This document shows positions 9,231 through 18,188 of a DNA stretch of 64,000 nt, piece by piece (position 1 is the first letter of the stretch; every line of letters begins with the position of its first letter). The notes under the pieces were generated by a model. The model did no database searches. It saw only the letters and a list, made by a program, of their open reading frames with translations, and was not told where the DNA came from. Source of the DNA: Flagellimonas lutaonensis (lineage in GTDB: Bacteria > Bacteroidota > Bacteroidia > Flavobacteriales > Flavobacteriaceae); NCBI RefSeq assembly GCF_000963865.1, contig NZ_CP011071.1, positions 1,616,501-1,680,500 of the forward strand, read 5' to 3'. Made by a program: the position numbers and the translations under genes.

Positions 9231-9256
9231 TAAAAAACCACTTCCGAAGAAGTGGT
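9231..9256 (-). terminator. Terminator with UUCG tetraloop
   Basis: Read on the minus strand, an 8-base perfect stem (ACCACTTC/GAAGTGGT) closed by a TTCG tetraloop is followed directly by a run of six T. It is a classical intrinsic terminator for the bacilliredoxin gene. Confidence 0.85.
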
Positions 9257-9295
9257 CAGTATTATAATCGCCCTTCCCCAGGGCTTCAGAAATCA

Positions 9296-9706
9296 TTAGC
9301 AGTGCTCGTTGTAGGCCTCTACTAGGTTTTCAGCGATCATTTCTGCTGGGCGGCCCTCAATATGGTGCCGTTCGATCATGTGTACCAATTCTCCGTTCTT
9401 GAAAAGCGCCATACTGGGTGAAGATGGCGGGAAGGGTACCATATGCTCTCTGGCCGTATTCACAGCTTCAGTGTCCACACCGGCAAAAACAGTGACCAAA
9501 TGGTCAGGTTTCTTGTCGTTTTGCAGGCTCATTTTAGCCGCGGGCCTCGCATTTGCAGCCGCACAACCACAAACAGAGTTTACCACCAACAAGGTGGTGC
9601 CTTCTCGTTTGAGGACGTTCTCAACAGCCTCGCCCGTATATAATTCTTCAAACCCGGCAGAAGCCAAGTCATCTCTCATCGGTTTTACCAATTCTTCAGG
9701 ATACAT
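9296..9706 (-). CDS. BrxA/BrxB-family bacilliredoxin
   Basis: Thioredoxin-fold protein of the YphP/YqiW family. In Firmicutes these remove bacillithiol from S-thiolated proteins; whether this lineage uses bacillithiol cannot be told from this window. The family C-G-C active site is C46-G-C48 in VVNSVCGCAAANARP. Length 136 aa is normal. It is monocistronic: a TATCTTTG motif lies 23-30 bases upstream and a UUCG terminator about 40 bases downstream. Confidence 0.93.
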   Translation of the reverse strand: MYPEELVKPMRDDLASAGFEELYTGEAVENVLKREGTTLLVVNSVCGCAAANARPAAKMSLQNDKKPDHLVTVFAGVDTEAVNTAREHMVPFPPSSPSMALFKNGELVHMIERHHIEGRPAEMIAENLVEAYNEHC

Positions 9707-9728
9707 AGACTCATTTTTTTATGGAGCA

Positions 9729-9736
9729 CAAAGATA
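9729..9736 (-). promoter_or_regulatory. Putative -7 element (TATCTTTG) of the bacilliredoxin gene
   Basis: The minus strand reads TATCTTTG, an exact match to the Bacteroidota -7 consensus TAnnTTTG, about 23 bases before the ATG. No clear TTTG is seen at the -33 distance. Together with the plus-strand copy at 9793 it forms a divergent promoter pair. Confidence 0.45.
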
Positions 9737-9792
9737 CGCAATTTGACATTCTTTTTGGGCCCCCACTGTCAAGGCATTCGTGGCCAAAGATG

Positions 9793-9800
9793 TATCTTTG
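9793..9800 (+). promoter_or_regulatory. Putative -7 element (TATCTTTG) of the DjlA-like gene
   Basis: Exact TAnnTTTG match 15 bases before the ATG at 9816, implying a leader of roughly 9 bases. The -33 element is not obvious. Confidence 0.45.
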
Positions 9801-9815
9801 CGCTTTATTTTTGCA

Positions 9816-10556
9816 ATGATCAAGTGGTTTGCGGCTTTGATAGGTTTTTTTATAAGGGGCTTTGTAGGTGCCATACTAGGGTTCTTTGTCGGCAGCCTTC
9901 TTGATAATTTAAGCGGTAGCGGTGGTTCGGGTTCGCGCACCATTTTTGGCGATTTTGGGCAACAGTCTGTTTCCCCGGCTGATTTTGAGCTCAACCTCTT
10001 ATCGCTCTGTTCCATTGTTATCAAGGCAGATGGACAAGTGAGCCAACGCGAACTTGATTATGTTCGCCAGTATTTTTTAAGCACCTATGGCAAAGAAAAG
10101 GCCAACGCCATTTTTCGAACCTTCAACGAGGTGGTGAAAAAGAGGGAGGTATCGCCCCAACGTATCTGTAATTACCTAAACCAGCGCACACGGTACGAAG
10201 TGCGTTTGCAATTGATACATTTTTTATTCGGCATTGCCCAGTCAGATGGCCAGGTGAGCAAGGCCGAAATCAACAAACTTCGTGAGCTGGCCGGATACTT
10301 GAGAATTGGCAGCTACGATTTTGAGAGTATAATGGCCATGTTTATCAAGTCGGCCGACAATGCCTATAAAATTTTGGAAATTGAAAAGACGGCCACAGAC
10401 GAGGAGGTTAAAAAAGCCTATCGAAAAATGGCCAAAAAATACCACCCCGACCGTGTAAACACCCAAGATGAAGCCATAAAAAGAGGGGCTGAGGAAAAAT
10501 TCAAGGAAGTGCAGAAGGCCTATGAGGTTATCCAAAAAGAACGGGGGTTAACGTAA
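9816..10556 (+). CDS. TerB/DnaJ-domain protein (DjlA-like co-chaperone)
   Basis: Membrane-anchored J-domain protein. An N-terminal hydrophobic, glycine-rich segment ([20 protein letters not shown]) is followed by a TerB-like helical domain ([19 protein letters not shown] and a second [10 protein letters not shown]-type repeat). The C-terminal J domain is [21 protein letters not shown]...YHPDRVN with the essential H-P-D. This order is that of DjlA. ATG at 9816 is preferred to an upstream GTG/TTG because the promoter-like TATCTTTG lies in between. It probably recruits DnaK to the membrane. Confidence 0.88.
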   Translation: MIKWFAALIGFFIRGFVGAILGFFVGSLLDNLSGSGGSGSRTIFGDFGQQSVSPADFELNLLSLCSIVIKADGQVSQRELDYVRQYFLSTYGKEKANAIFRTFNEVVKKREVSPQRICNYLNQRTRYEVRLQLIHFLFGIAQSDGQVSKAEINKLRELAGYLRIGSYDFESIMAMFIKSADNAYKILEIEKTATDEEVKKAYRKMAKKYHPDRVNTQDEAIKRGAEEKFKEVQKAYEVIQKERGLT

Positions 10557-10634
10557 AAGGTTTAAGTTTATAGCTTCAAGTTTCAAGTGGGGAAACCGCA
10601 AGCCTTGAACGATTAACCACAAACCATAAAAACA

Positions 10635-11225
10635 ATGCAAGACTTTTGGTTCTACATAAAATTGGGGTTCAACCATGTACTCGATTTGGGGGCCTACGAC
10701 CATATTTTGTTTTTGGCCGCCTTGGCGGTGCCCTTTGCATTTAAAAGTTGGAAGCAAGTGGTAGTGTTGGCGACCATCTTCACCATTACCCACTGCGTGT
10801 CTTTGGCCCTGTCGGTATATGGGGTGGCTACGGTCGATGTGGGTTTGATAGAGTTTTTGATACCAATTACAATTGCAGCAGCAGCAATATTTAATGGTTT
10901 TTACATTGTAAATGAAAAAAACAGAGTTGAAATAGGCTTTTATTTTCACTGTCTAGTTACAGCTTTTTTCGGGCTCATACACGGTTTTGGCTTTTCAAAT
11001 TACTTTAAGATGTTGATGGCCGAAGAAGAGGAAAAGGTGGGGCCCTTACTGGGTTTTGCCACGGGAATCGAGCTTTCACAGGTGGCCATCATTCTAATGG
11101 TGCTGCTATTAGCTTTTGTATTGCAAGATGTACTAAAGGTCAAAAAAAGAATTTTTATCGCCCTGGCCTCCATTTTGATACTACTCATCACAATACCAAT
11201 GCTTATAGAAACGTTTCCGTTTTAG
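10635..11225 (+). CDS. HupE/UreJ-family membrane protein
   Basis: Polytopic inner-membrane protein (about six to seven hydrophobic segments) with the family signatures LGFNHVLDLGAYDHILFL near the N-terminus, F-T-I-T-H-C-V-S-L and E-x-G-F-Y-F-H-C...G-L-I-H-G-F-G-F-S. The conserved His and Asp residues are those linked to nickel or other metal permeation in HupE/UreJ. No hydrogenase or urease gene is nearby, so the transported ion is open. The 196-aa length is usual for Bacteroidota members. Confidence 0.85.
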   Translation: MQDFWFYIKLGFNHVLDLGAYDHILFLAALAVPFAFKSWKQVVVLATIFTITHCVSLALSVYGVATVDVGLIEFLIPITIAAAAIFNGFYIVNEKNRVEIGFYFHCLVTAFFGLIHGFGFSNYFKMLMAEEEEKVGPLLGFATGIELSQVAIILMVLLLAFVLQDVLKVKKRIFIALASILILLITIPMLIETFPF

Positions 11226-11319
11226 GCATTTCGTTAATTTCTTCGGAATTAGGTTGCGGAGGTTTTTGAAAGCAGGTATATTTAAAGGTATAACCGATAC
11301 ATGATATCGGTTTCCGTCT

Positions 11320-11757
11320 ATGAAGCAGAGCAAACAAGAGAAATACGACAAGGCGTATTTACGCATGGCGCAAGAATGGGGCAAACTGTCTTATTGCCGC
11401 CGAAAACAGGTAGGGGCCATTATCGTAAAAGACCGTATGATCATTTCTGATGGTTACAATGGCACGCCCACTGGTTTTGAGAACATTTGTGAAGATGAAG
11501 AAGGCTACACCAAATGGTATGTACTGCATGCAGAGGCCAATGCCATTCTTAAAGTAGCGGCCTCTACCCAGTCGTGTGAGGGTGCCACTTTGTACATCAC
11601 GCTATCGCCTTGCCGTGAATGCAGCAAGTTGATACACCAATCTGGCATAAAACGTGTGGTATATCAAAAGGCCTACAAAGATGATTCCGGATTGCGTTTT
11701 TTGCAGCGTGCCGGGGTCGAAACACAGCACCTGCCCGTTTTGGAAGAAATGGTGTAG
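11320..11757 (+). CDS. dCMP/cytidine deaminase family protein
   Basis: Zinc deaminase with H70-A-E72 and P-C98-R-E-C101, the two halves of the CDA-type active site. The extended N-terminus (YLRMAQEWGKLSYCRRKQVGAII) and the GYNGTPTGFENICE segment identify the ComEB/dCMP deaminase group, which makes dUMP for dTMP synthesis. It lies 13 bases upstream of the S41 peptidase gene and is probably co-transcribed with it. Confidence 0.92.
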   Translation: MKQSKQEKYDKAYLRMAQEWGKLSYCRRKQVGAIIVKDRMIISDGYNGTPTGFENICEDEEGYTKWYVLHAEANAILKVAASTQSCEGATLYITLSPCRECSKLIHQSGIKRVVYQKAYKDDSGLRFLQRAGVETQHLPVLEEMV

Positions 11758-11770
11758 GCAAAAAAAGTAA

Positions 11771-13399
11771 ATGAAAAAGAAGTATCAGTACATATTGCCC
11801 ACTGTTTTGGCCATGGTTTTGGCCATTGGAATCTTTATTGGCGGCAAGCTGCATTTTAACGATTCGCCAGAAAAGCTTTTCTCGACAAACTCAAAAAAGG
11901 ATAAGCTGAATCGCCTTATCGATTACATCGATTATGAATATGTTGATGAGGTCGATACCGACAGTATTGTCGATGTCACTGTGAACAATATCTTAGGAAA
12001 ACTGGATCCCCACTCGGTGTACATTCCGCGAAGCGAGATGAAAGAGATTTCAGAAAGCATGAAAGGCGACTTTGTGGGCATCGGAATCAGCTTTTACAAG
12101 TTTAGGGATACGATTACAGTTATCAGGCCCATTAAGAACGGGCCCAGTCATCGACGGGGCATCAAACCGGGCGACCGTATTTTGATGGCCGATGGCGACA
12201 CTCTTTTTGGGAAACGAATACCCAATTCAGAGATTGTCGACCGTCTGAAAGGGAAGGCTGGTAGCAGGGTAAAGCTCACGGTCTACCGTAAAACGGAAGA
12301 CAGGATTTTTGATGTTACCGTGCGCCGTGGCAAGGTGCCCATAAAAAGCGTGGAATCTTACTACATGCTCACCGACGATATGGGGTACATCAAGATTAAC
12401 CGATTTGCCGAATCTACCTTTTCAGAATTTTTGGCCGCCCTTCAAAAATTGAAGATTAGGGGCGCCGATAAATTGGTACTTGATCTAAGGGACAATCCCG
12501 GCGGGTATCTGGGCATTGCCGAACAACTGGCCGATGAATTTTTGGAGGAAGGCAAGTTAATTCTTTACACGGAGAACAAAAAGGGCAACATAAAAAAGGC
12601 CTATGCCACCGACAAAGGAAATTTTGAAGACAGGCCCGTTTATGTGTTGATCAACGAACGTTCGGCCTCTGCAAGTGAGATCATCGCAGGGGCACTGCAA
12701 GACAACGATATCGGCACCATAGTGGGCAGGCGCTCTTTTGGCAAAGGGCTCGTACAGCGAGAAATGGACCTGGGCGATGGCTCTGCCGTACGGCTTACCG
12801 TTTCACGGTACTATACCCCTACGGGACGCTCCATACAAAAATCATATGAAAATGGGCATCAAGAAGACTACTACCAAGAATTCATCAACCGATACCACAG
12901 CGGCGAGCTGATTTCTGTGGACAGCATCAAGGTAGCCGATTCATTGAAGTTCAAGACACCAAAAGGCAAGATCGTTTATGGTGGTGGGGGCATTATACCC
13001 GATGTGTTCGTGCCAATCGGCAGCAACCAAGAAGAGGCCATTGAAAGTATGGACGATACGTATGAATTCTTCTCGTTTTTCATTTTCGAGCATCTTGAAA
13101 AAGACCGTACCCGTTACAGCCACCTTTCCAAATCGGAATTTTTGGAAGAATTCAGGGTCGATGACATTTTGTTCGAGCAGTTCATTGACTTTATGTTGAA
13201 CCGAAAGGTGAAGCTTGACTTCTATGCACAAGAGAAGAAAATAAAGGCGTATTTAAAGGCGAATTTGGCCGAACAGTTGTTTTCTCCAAATCTATCGGCA
13301 CAGATCAAGGGCGAACATGATGCCATGTTGAAAAAGGTTCTTGAGCTCGATTCGATTGCATCGGCGGCCATGCCCATAGAAGGGCCGCTCTTGGATTAG
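11771..13399 (+). CDS. S41-family C-terminal processing peptidase
   Basis: Serine protease (CtpA/Prc type) acting in the periplasm. An N-terminal signal anchor (residues 7-26) is followed by a PDZ domain (about 95-185; GIGISF...GDRILMADG) and the S41 catalytic domain with the Ser/Lys dyad S300 (RSASASE) and K325 (SFGKGLVQ). The C-terminal tail of about 150 residues is helical and charged. Length 542 aa is normal for flavobacterial CtpA. The stop overlaps the end of the convergent small membrane protein gene by four bases. Confidence 0.94.
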   Translation: MKKKYQYILPTVLAMVLAIGIFIGGKLHFNDSPEKLFSTNSKKDKLNRLIDYIDYEYVDEVDTDSIVDVTVNNILGKLDPHSVYIPRSEMKEISESMKGDFVGIGISFYKFRDTITVIRPIKNGPSHRRGIKPGDRILMADGDTLFGKRIPNSEIVDRLKGKAGSRVKLTVYRKTEDRIFDVTVRRGKVPIKSVESYYMLTDDMGYIKINRFAESTFSEFLAALQKLKIRGADKLVLDLRDNPGGYLGIAEQLADEFLEEGKLILYTENKKGNIKKAYATDKGNFEDRPVYVLINERSASASEIIAGALQDNDIGTIVGRRSFGKGLVQREMDLGDGSAVRLTVSRYYTPTGRSIQKSYENGHQEDYYQEFINRYHSGELISVDSIKVADSLKFKTPKGKIVYGGGGIIPDVFVPIGSNQEEAIESMDDTYEFFSFFIFEHLEKDRTRYSHLSKSEFLEEFRVDDILFEQFIDFMLNRKVKLDFYAQEKKIKAYLKANLAEQLFSPNLSAQIKGEHDAMLKKVLELDSIASAAMPIEGPLLD

Positions 13400-13602
13400 T
13401 CTTTTCCGTTTACCCTGCGCTCAATGTTTTTTGCCTTCCATAAGATCAGTAGCAATAAAATGGCACATAATGACGCCACAATCCCGATTACAGCTATAAG
13501 ACTGTCTCCCACAAACGGATTTTGAAAATCCAACAGCGTAAAATTGAAAACAATAAGGCCCATGGCCAGTAGTATGAATACGATGGTCAAAGTCTTGTTC
13601 AT
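13396..13602 (-). CDS. Small membrane protein of unknown function, 68 aa
   Basis: The ATG at 13602 gives a protein with two hydrophobic segments (about residues 5-24 and 33-55) and a basic C-terminal tail (KAKNIERRVNGKD). No family recognised. It begins 13 bases after the marC stop on the same strand, so the two form an operon. It overlaps the 3' end of the convergent S41 peptidase gene by four bases, so the two transcripts must overlap. Confidence 0.65.
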   Translation of the reverse strand: MNKTLTIVFILLAMGLIVFNFTLLDFQNPFVGDSLIAVIGIVASLCAILLLLILWKAKNIERRVNGKD

Positions 13603-13615
13603 AATGCAAATACGA

Positions 13616-14197
13616 TTATTGATTGAGCAATTGATTGATATTGGTGGCAAAAAGTTTTACCGCAATGGCCAGCAAGATAACCCCAAAAACCTTCCGAATA
13701 ACTCCCAATCCGCTCTTCCCCAAGAACTTTTCGATTCGTACCGAGGATTTCAAGACGAGGTAGACGAAAATGGTATTGACAATTATGGCCACAATGATGT
13801 TCTCGACATGGTATTCGGCCCTCAGCGATAAAATAGAGGTAAGCGTACCGGCACCGGCAATCAGTGGGAATGCAATCGGCACAATGGAAGCGGTTTTGGG
13901 TTCTTCTTCCTTATATAAGGTAATGCCCAAAATCATCTCTACGGCCAAGAAAAAAATAACGAGGGCGCCCGCTACGGCAAATGAGTACACGTCGATGCCG
14001 ATAAGGTTTAGAATACGCTCGCCCACAAACAAGAAGGCCACCATAAGGCTTGCGGCCACAATCGAGGCCTTCTCTGATTGGATATGGCCCACCTTACTGC
14101 GGAGCGAAATGATGATGGGGATGCTTCCCAAAATATCGATTACGGCAAAGAGTACCATGCTGGCCGTGGCGATTTCCTTGAAATTGAAATTCATCAT
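13616..14197 (-). CDS. MarC-family integral membrane protein
   Basis: Polytopic membrane protein (six hydrophobic segments) of the MarC/UPF0056 family. Typical features are the F-x-V-I-D-I-L-G-S-I-P-I-I start, the central I-G-I-D-V-Y-S-F-A-V-A-G-A-L-V-I-F segment and P-I-A-F-P-L-I-A-G-A-G-T-L-T-S. The family function is not established; an early link to multiple antibiotic resistance was not upheld. Two adjacent ATG codons (14197, 14194) are possible starts. A TACATTTG motif lies 18-25 bases upstream. Confidence 0.93.
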   Translation of the reverse strand: MMNFNFKEIATASMVLFAVIDILGSIPIIISLRSKVGHIQSEKASIVAASLMVAFLFVGERILNLIGIDVYSFAVAGALVIFFLAVEMILGITLYKEEEPKTASIVPIAFPLIAGAGTLTSILSLRAEYHVENIIVAIIVNTIFVYLVLKSSVRIEKFLGKSGLGVIRKVFGVILLAIAVKLFATNINQLLNQ

Positions 14198-14214
14198 GCA
14201 CTATATTTGTTGCG

Positions 14215-14222
14215 CAAATGTA
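14215..14222 (-). promoter_or_regulatory. Putative -7 element (TACATTTG) of marC
   Basis: The minus strand reads TACATTTG, matching TAnnTTTG, 18 bases before the first marC ATG. The -33 element is unclear. Confidence 0.4.
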
Positions 14223-14287
14223 CGTTTAAAAACCACTTTCAGATTTCAGTTTCAGGGTGATTTTTTTGCGGTCCTATCGTTGATGCC

Positions 14288-14860
14288 ATGTTCCAAATAG
14301 ACAAGACCCTCATATCGGAGGATATAATTGAACATGATTTTGTCTGCAACCTAAATGCTTGCAAAGGGGCCTGCTGTGTAGATGGGGAGTATGGGGCCCC
14401 ACTTGAGGCGGCCGAGACCAAGATTTTAGATGAGATTCGGGACAAGGTCACCCCATTTCTAAGCAAAGAGGGCATAAGGGCCATTTCAGAGCAAGGTGCC
14501 TTTGTGAAAGGGGAAGACGGTGAATGGGAAACCCCTTTGGTCAAAGAAACAGGTGCCTGCGCCTATGTGGTCTACGATGACGAGCATATTGCCAAATGTG
14601 GCCTTGAAGAAGCCCACAAGCACGGGGTCACCGATTGGAAAAAGCCCGTTTCATGCCATTTGTACCCGGTTCGCATAAAGGAATATTCCGCATTTACCGC
14701 CGTGAACTATCATAGATGGCAAATTTGCGACCCTGCCTGTGCCTTGGGCGCCGAATTGAAGGTGCCCATTTATGTATTTGTGAAAGAGGCCTTGGTAAGA
14801 AAATTCGGGGAGGCATGGTATGCCGAACTTGAAAAGGTTGCTGAAGAGCTTTCTAAATAA
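14288..14860 (+). CDS. DUF3109-family cysteine-cluster protein
   Basis: Protein of unknown function with many conserved cysteines: C-N-L-N-A-C-K-G-A-C-C near residue 20, C-G-L-E-E-A-H-K-H-G...P-V-S-C-H-L-Y-P-V near residue 100-120, and C-D-P-A-C-A-L-G. This pattern is that of DUF3109 (related to YkgJ zinc or iron-sulfur-binding proteins). Length 190 aa is normal. Its end overlaps the convergent histidine-kinase gene by eight bases. Confidence 0.88.
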   Translation: MFQIDKTLISEDIIEHDFVCNLNACKGACCVDGEYGAPLEAAETKILDEIRDKVTPFLSKEGIRAISEQGAFVKGEDGEWETPLVKETGACAYVVYDDEHIAKCGLEEAHKHGVTDWKKPVSCHLYPVRIKEYSAFTAVNYHRWQICDPACALGAELKVPIYVFVKEALVRKFGEAWYAELEKVAEELSK

Positions 14861-16820
14861 TGGGGATCTCAACCTCTACCTTGGTGCCGCGGGGCGAGCC
14901 TTTGTCATCAAAAAGGTCCACAATCTGTACCTCAAATGAGTTTTGGTAATCTTTGGCAAAATTTGCCAAGCGCTCTTTGGTAATGTCAATGCCCACCGAT
15001 TTGCGTTTGAGCACCCGGTTTTCTTTGTTGATGTGGGCAGCTTGACGGCCAATTCCATTGTCTTCGATGGTAATGGTCACATGGCCATTGGTCTTATGGG
15101 CCACATCAAGGCTTACCTTTTTGTTGCCTTCTTTCGGTGATAGCCCGTGCCAAAGGGCATTCTCTAAAAAGGGTTGAAGGGCCAGCGAAGGGATTTTGAT
15201 CTGACTCAGGTCGATATTCTTATCAATGTTGACCTCAAAATCTATTTCATTTGAAAATCTAATATTTTCAATATTCATGTACAGTTCAATGGTTTCCAGC
15301 TCCTCTTCCAACGTAATCTCTTTTTGTGAAGAAGCCTCCAGTATTTTTCTGACCAACTTTGAAAATTTGTTCAAATAATGAACCGCATTCTTCTTATCGT
15401 TGTTTATGATATAGAGCTTAATGGAGTTGAGCGAGTTGAACAAAAAATGCGGATTCATTTGGCTTCGCAGCATGTTCTGTTCCAAGCTGAGCACCTTCTT
15501 CTCATTTTGGCTCTGATATTTTCGATGTAAAATGTATAGAATGGAGGCAATGAGCCCGATGGCCAAGGCACTGACCAAAAAAGTGGTCTGGTTTTTACGC
15601 AACCGTAGTCGAACCAATTCATTCTCTTTTGCCAGATTGGCAATTTCATTGTTCTTTTTTTCAGCTTCATAGCGGCTGATTACATCTTGCATGTATCTAA
15701 AGTTGGTGCCGCTTGTTATCTCTTCTTCTACATCTTGTGCCTTCTTGAAATATTGTAGTGCGTCCTTATAGTTGCCTTTCTTGGCTTCAAGCTCGCTAAG
15801 GTGCTCATAAGCCAGTAGTTTGGTACTGGGCATGTTGTGCTGAACTGCTAAATTGAGGCCTCTTTTTATCAAATTTTCGGCTTCGGTATAATTGCCAAGC
15901 TTTGTTTCTGCCCATCCGGAGTTGATGAATACTGCGGCAGTAATGAAGTTATCGCCCAGTTCTTTTGATTTTTTTTGCAGGGGTTTCAATAGAACCATTG
16001 CAGCATTGGGCATATCTTGTTTGAGGTGTATCTGTGCAATACTATTCTTACAGATGACACGTCCCAGGTCATTATTTATTTCTTCGTTATAAGCAAGTGA
16101 TTTACGATAGTTTTCAAGTGCTTTTTCCAATTCTCCCTTTAATTCATTGCAGTGGCCTATATTTTGGTAATTTATGGCTAGCCCGAGTTTGTTGTTGAGT
16201 TCATATTCAAGTTTGAGTGCTTTGGTAAATTGTTCAATGGCCAGATCATACTGCTCTAAAGTTTGGTAAAGGTTTCCTATACAGTTTAATGAAACATTGA
16301 TACTTCTTTTGATATGATAATTGGGGTTCTCGACCGACTCGGCCAACTTTAAAGCTTCTTGGTTATAATCCAATGCAGTTTTAATGGCATCCATCCTACG
16401 GTACACCACGCCCAGCCAATTTAGACTTAGCACCTGAAAGTCTATACTGTTCGCTTTTTTTGCCAACTGCAACCCCTCTTTATGATAGGTTACTGCCCTA
16501 TCGAATTGAGAGAGGTTTCTGAAGGCGCGTCCAATATGGTTCAGCGCATAGGATTGGCCCTCGAGATAATTGGCTTCTTTGGCCAGCTCGTTGAAGTAGC
16601 CCATCAATAGGGTATCTCTCTTTTCGCTCTTTAACGCATCGTCAATGGTGGAATAATTTTTTGGGGAGGCCGCAATGAGCTTTTCAACCTTTTGTTTAAA
16701 AGTATCAGGAACGGCTTGTGCAGAAACCGTATTGAATCCCAGAAAAAAGAAAACTGACAAAACACGGTTGAATGTTTTTGTGGGAACGTGGCTTAATATG
16801 ATAGACTTGAAGTGAGGCAC
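14853..16820 (-). CDS. TPR-containing sensor histidine kinase (LytS/His_kinase type)
   Basis: Sensor kinase of a LytTR two-component system. A signal-peptide-like N-terminus (to about residue 35) is followed by about nine TPR-like repeats (45-400, presumably periplasmic), a single membrane helix (413-432) and a His_kinase domain with the phospho-accepting H458 in RSQMNPHFLFNSLNS. The HATPase core follows (DNGIGR near residue 590). This layout is common in Bacteroidota, where the TPR part replaces a dedicated sensor. It begins 12 bases after the stop of the regulator gene upstream, so the pair is one operon. Confidence 0.92.
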   Translation of the reverse strand: MPHFKSIILSHVPTKTFNRVLSVFFFLGFNTVSAQAVPDTFKQKVEKLIAASPKNYSTIDDALKSEKRDTLLMGYFNELAKEANYLEGQSYALNHIGRAFRNLSQFDRAVTYHKEGLQLAKKANSIDFQVLSLNWLGVVYRRMDAIKTALDYNQEALKLAESVENPNYHIKRSINVSLNCIGNLYQTLEQYDLAIEQFTKALKLEYELNNKLGLAINYQNIGHCNELKGELEKALENYRKSLAYNEEINNDLGRVICKNSIAQIHLKQDMPNAAMVLLKPLQKKSKELGDNFITAAVFINSGWAETKLGNYTEAENLIKRGLNLAVQHNMPSTKLLAYEHLSELEAKKGNYKDALQYFKKAQDVEEEITSGTNFRYMQDVISRYEAEKKNNEIANLAKENELVRLRLRKNQTTFLVSALAIGLIASILYILHRKYQSQNEKKVLSLEQNMLRSQMNPHFLFNSLNSIKLYIINNDKKNAVHYLNKFSKLVRKILEASSQKEITLEEELETIELYMNIENIRFSNEIDFEVNIDKNIDLSQIKIPSLALQPFLENALWHGLSPKEGNKKVSLDVAHKTNGHVTITIEDNGIGRQAAHINKENRVLKRKSVGIDITKERLANFAKDYQNSFEVQIVDLFDDKGSPRGTKVEVEIPII

Positions 16821-16832
16821 TTAAGAGTAGGG

Positions 16833-17567
16833 TTATAGAAGATCTAAAAAGTCAGACTTTTTCTGTCTCGAAACAGGAATTTTGTGGTTCGATTCCAACA
16901 CCACGTATCCATCGGTTTTTAAAAACTCTTTTATTTTGTTCAGGTTGACGACATACGAGTTGTGGATTCTGAAAAAACAGTTGCTGGGCAAAAGCTCGTT
17001 CACCTCTTTCAATTTTTTCGTCAAGAGAATTTTTTGGCCGTCGCTCAAAAATATGGTGCTGTAGTTGCCGTCTGATTCTGCGTAGAGAATATCGTCGCTA
17101 CTAAAAAACATCAGTTTCCCATCCGTATTGATGGTTATTTTTTTATGTGATGCTTCCGCATTGTGCTCAAGAAGAATTTTTTCGAGTTTTTCGGCTGTGA
17201 GGTTTTTGGAATTATATTTTTTGATCTTGGCAATGGTCTCGCTAAGGTCGTCAGAATCAATGGGCTTCAACAGATAATCGATGGCCTCATTTTTAAGGGC
17301 CTTTAGGGCATATTGGTTATAGGCCGTGGTGATGACCACCGGAAAATTCTTGTTCTTTAGGTTTTTGATGAACTGAAAACCATCCATGGTGGGCATTTCT
17401 ATGTCCAAGAACAAACAGTCAGGGGTGTTCTTTTCAAGATACTTCAAAGCTTCGTGGGCATCGGTGAACGAGGCCACGATGTTGACCTCGTCACTTAGAT
17501 TGGTCAGCTCCCAGCTAAGGCTTTGAAGAGCCTTGATTTCATCGTCTACTATGACGGCATTTAACAT
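16833..17567 (-). CDS. LytTR-family response regulator
   Basis: Response regulator partner of the TPR histidine kinase, first gene of the operon. The receiver domain (1-120) has the acidic pair D8-D9, phospho-acceptor D55 in LFLDIEMP and K101 in LLKPID. The LytTR DNA-binding domain (about 145-244) contains ILYAESDGNYSTIFL and the FFRIHNSYVVNLNKI signature. LytTR proteins typically bind 9-bp direct repeats spaced about 21 bp apart. A perfect 12-bp direct repeat with exactly this period lies about 200 bases upstream, at 17765-17797. Confidence 0.95.
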   Translation of the reverse strand: MLNAVIVDDEIKALQSLSWELTNLSDEVNIVASFTDAHEALKYLEKNTPDCLFLDIEMPTMDGFQFIKNLKNKNFPVVITTAYNQYALKALKNEAIDYLLKPIDSDDLSETIAKIKKYNSKNLTAEKLEKILLEHNAEASHKKITINTDGKLMFFSSDDILYAESDGNYSTIFLSDGQKILLTKKLKEVNELLPSNCFFRIHNSYVVNLNKIKEFLKTDGYVVLESNHKIPVSRQKKSDFLDLL

Positions 17568-17764
17568 ACTTTCTTATTATTGATTAAAAGTAGGTTTATT
17601 GCATGTAGGCTGTTGATCAATTTGTGTTTATGGTCAATTATTGTCTATGGTTGGTAAAATATAGTATAAAACCCGTTATTGAAAGAATTTTATCTGTAAG
17701 ATAAGCTATACCATAGATGCCTGCAAATGAATGGGGTGGAAAAAAGTGTTAAAGCTTTATCGGG

Positions 17765-17797
17765 CCATCCACACATGAAATACAACCATCCACACAT
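17765..17797. repeat. Perfect 12-bp direct repeat, 21-bp period (candidate LytTR site)
   Basis: CCATCCACACAT occurs at 17765-17776 and 17786-17797. A period of 21 bp places both copies on the same DNA face, as for LytTR-domain regulators such as AgrA. It could serve the LytTR operon on the left or the small ORF on the right. Assignment to this regulator is inference. Confidence 0.5.
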
Positions 17798-17875
17798 TAG
17801 GCAATTGGTGGGGCCTTGTCACACTTTAATTTAGACAAACCAAATATCGATTGCCAAATCACCAAACCAAGTAAA

Positions 17876-17995
17876 ATGAAAAAATGTGCCATACTGTTTT
17901 TGATCCTGGTCGTTCTCTTAGTAGTGGCCTCGTTGATTGAGAACAGGCCGAAAACAACCCAACCGCCATCAATGACAGTAGCTCTTATGGAATAA
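17876..17995 (+). CDS. Putative small membrane protein, 39 aa
   Basis: A short ORF starting MKKCAILFLILVVLLVVASL, a single hydrophobic segment, with a proline-rich polar tail ending in VALME. The basic start and continuous hydrophobic core look selected, but the length prevents certainty. It lies 79 bases downstream of the 17765-17797 direct repeat and could be its target gene. The Cys at position 4 is too early to be a lipobox. Confidence 0.4.
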   Translation: MKKCAILFLILVVLLVVASLIENRPKTTQPPSMTVALME

Positions 17996-18188
17996 AAAAC
18001 AGTAATTGCCAACCACGTACGGCCAACCAAACATACTAGCGTATGTGCGATTTTTAAGATAATCATTGCCGTTGCGTATTGCAATCTATGTGATTTGGGT
18101 TTCGGGGGAACTACCTAAAAAGCAAGATTGTAAAGCATCGGCAGGCCGTACGTTATGGTATAATTTTACTACAGGCAACCTTGCCGAA

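Noticed and set aside
9225-9232. TATTTTTG as plsC promoter
   Set aside because: Only 4 bases from the ATG and inside the T tract of the upstream terminator; kept only as a remark in the plsC entry, not as a feature.
10557-10634. Repetitive AAGTTTATAGCTTCAAGTTT-like stretch before hupE
   Set aside because: Too short and irregular for a defined repeat; no stable hairpin or promoter beyond chance.
17797-18084. 95-codon minus-strand open frame in the gene-poor region
   Set aside because: No family features, interrupted hydrophobicity, and it overlaps a more plausible small plus-strand ORF; no start context.
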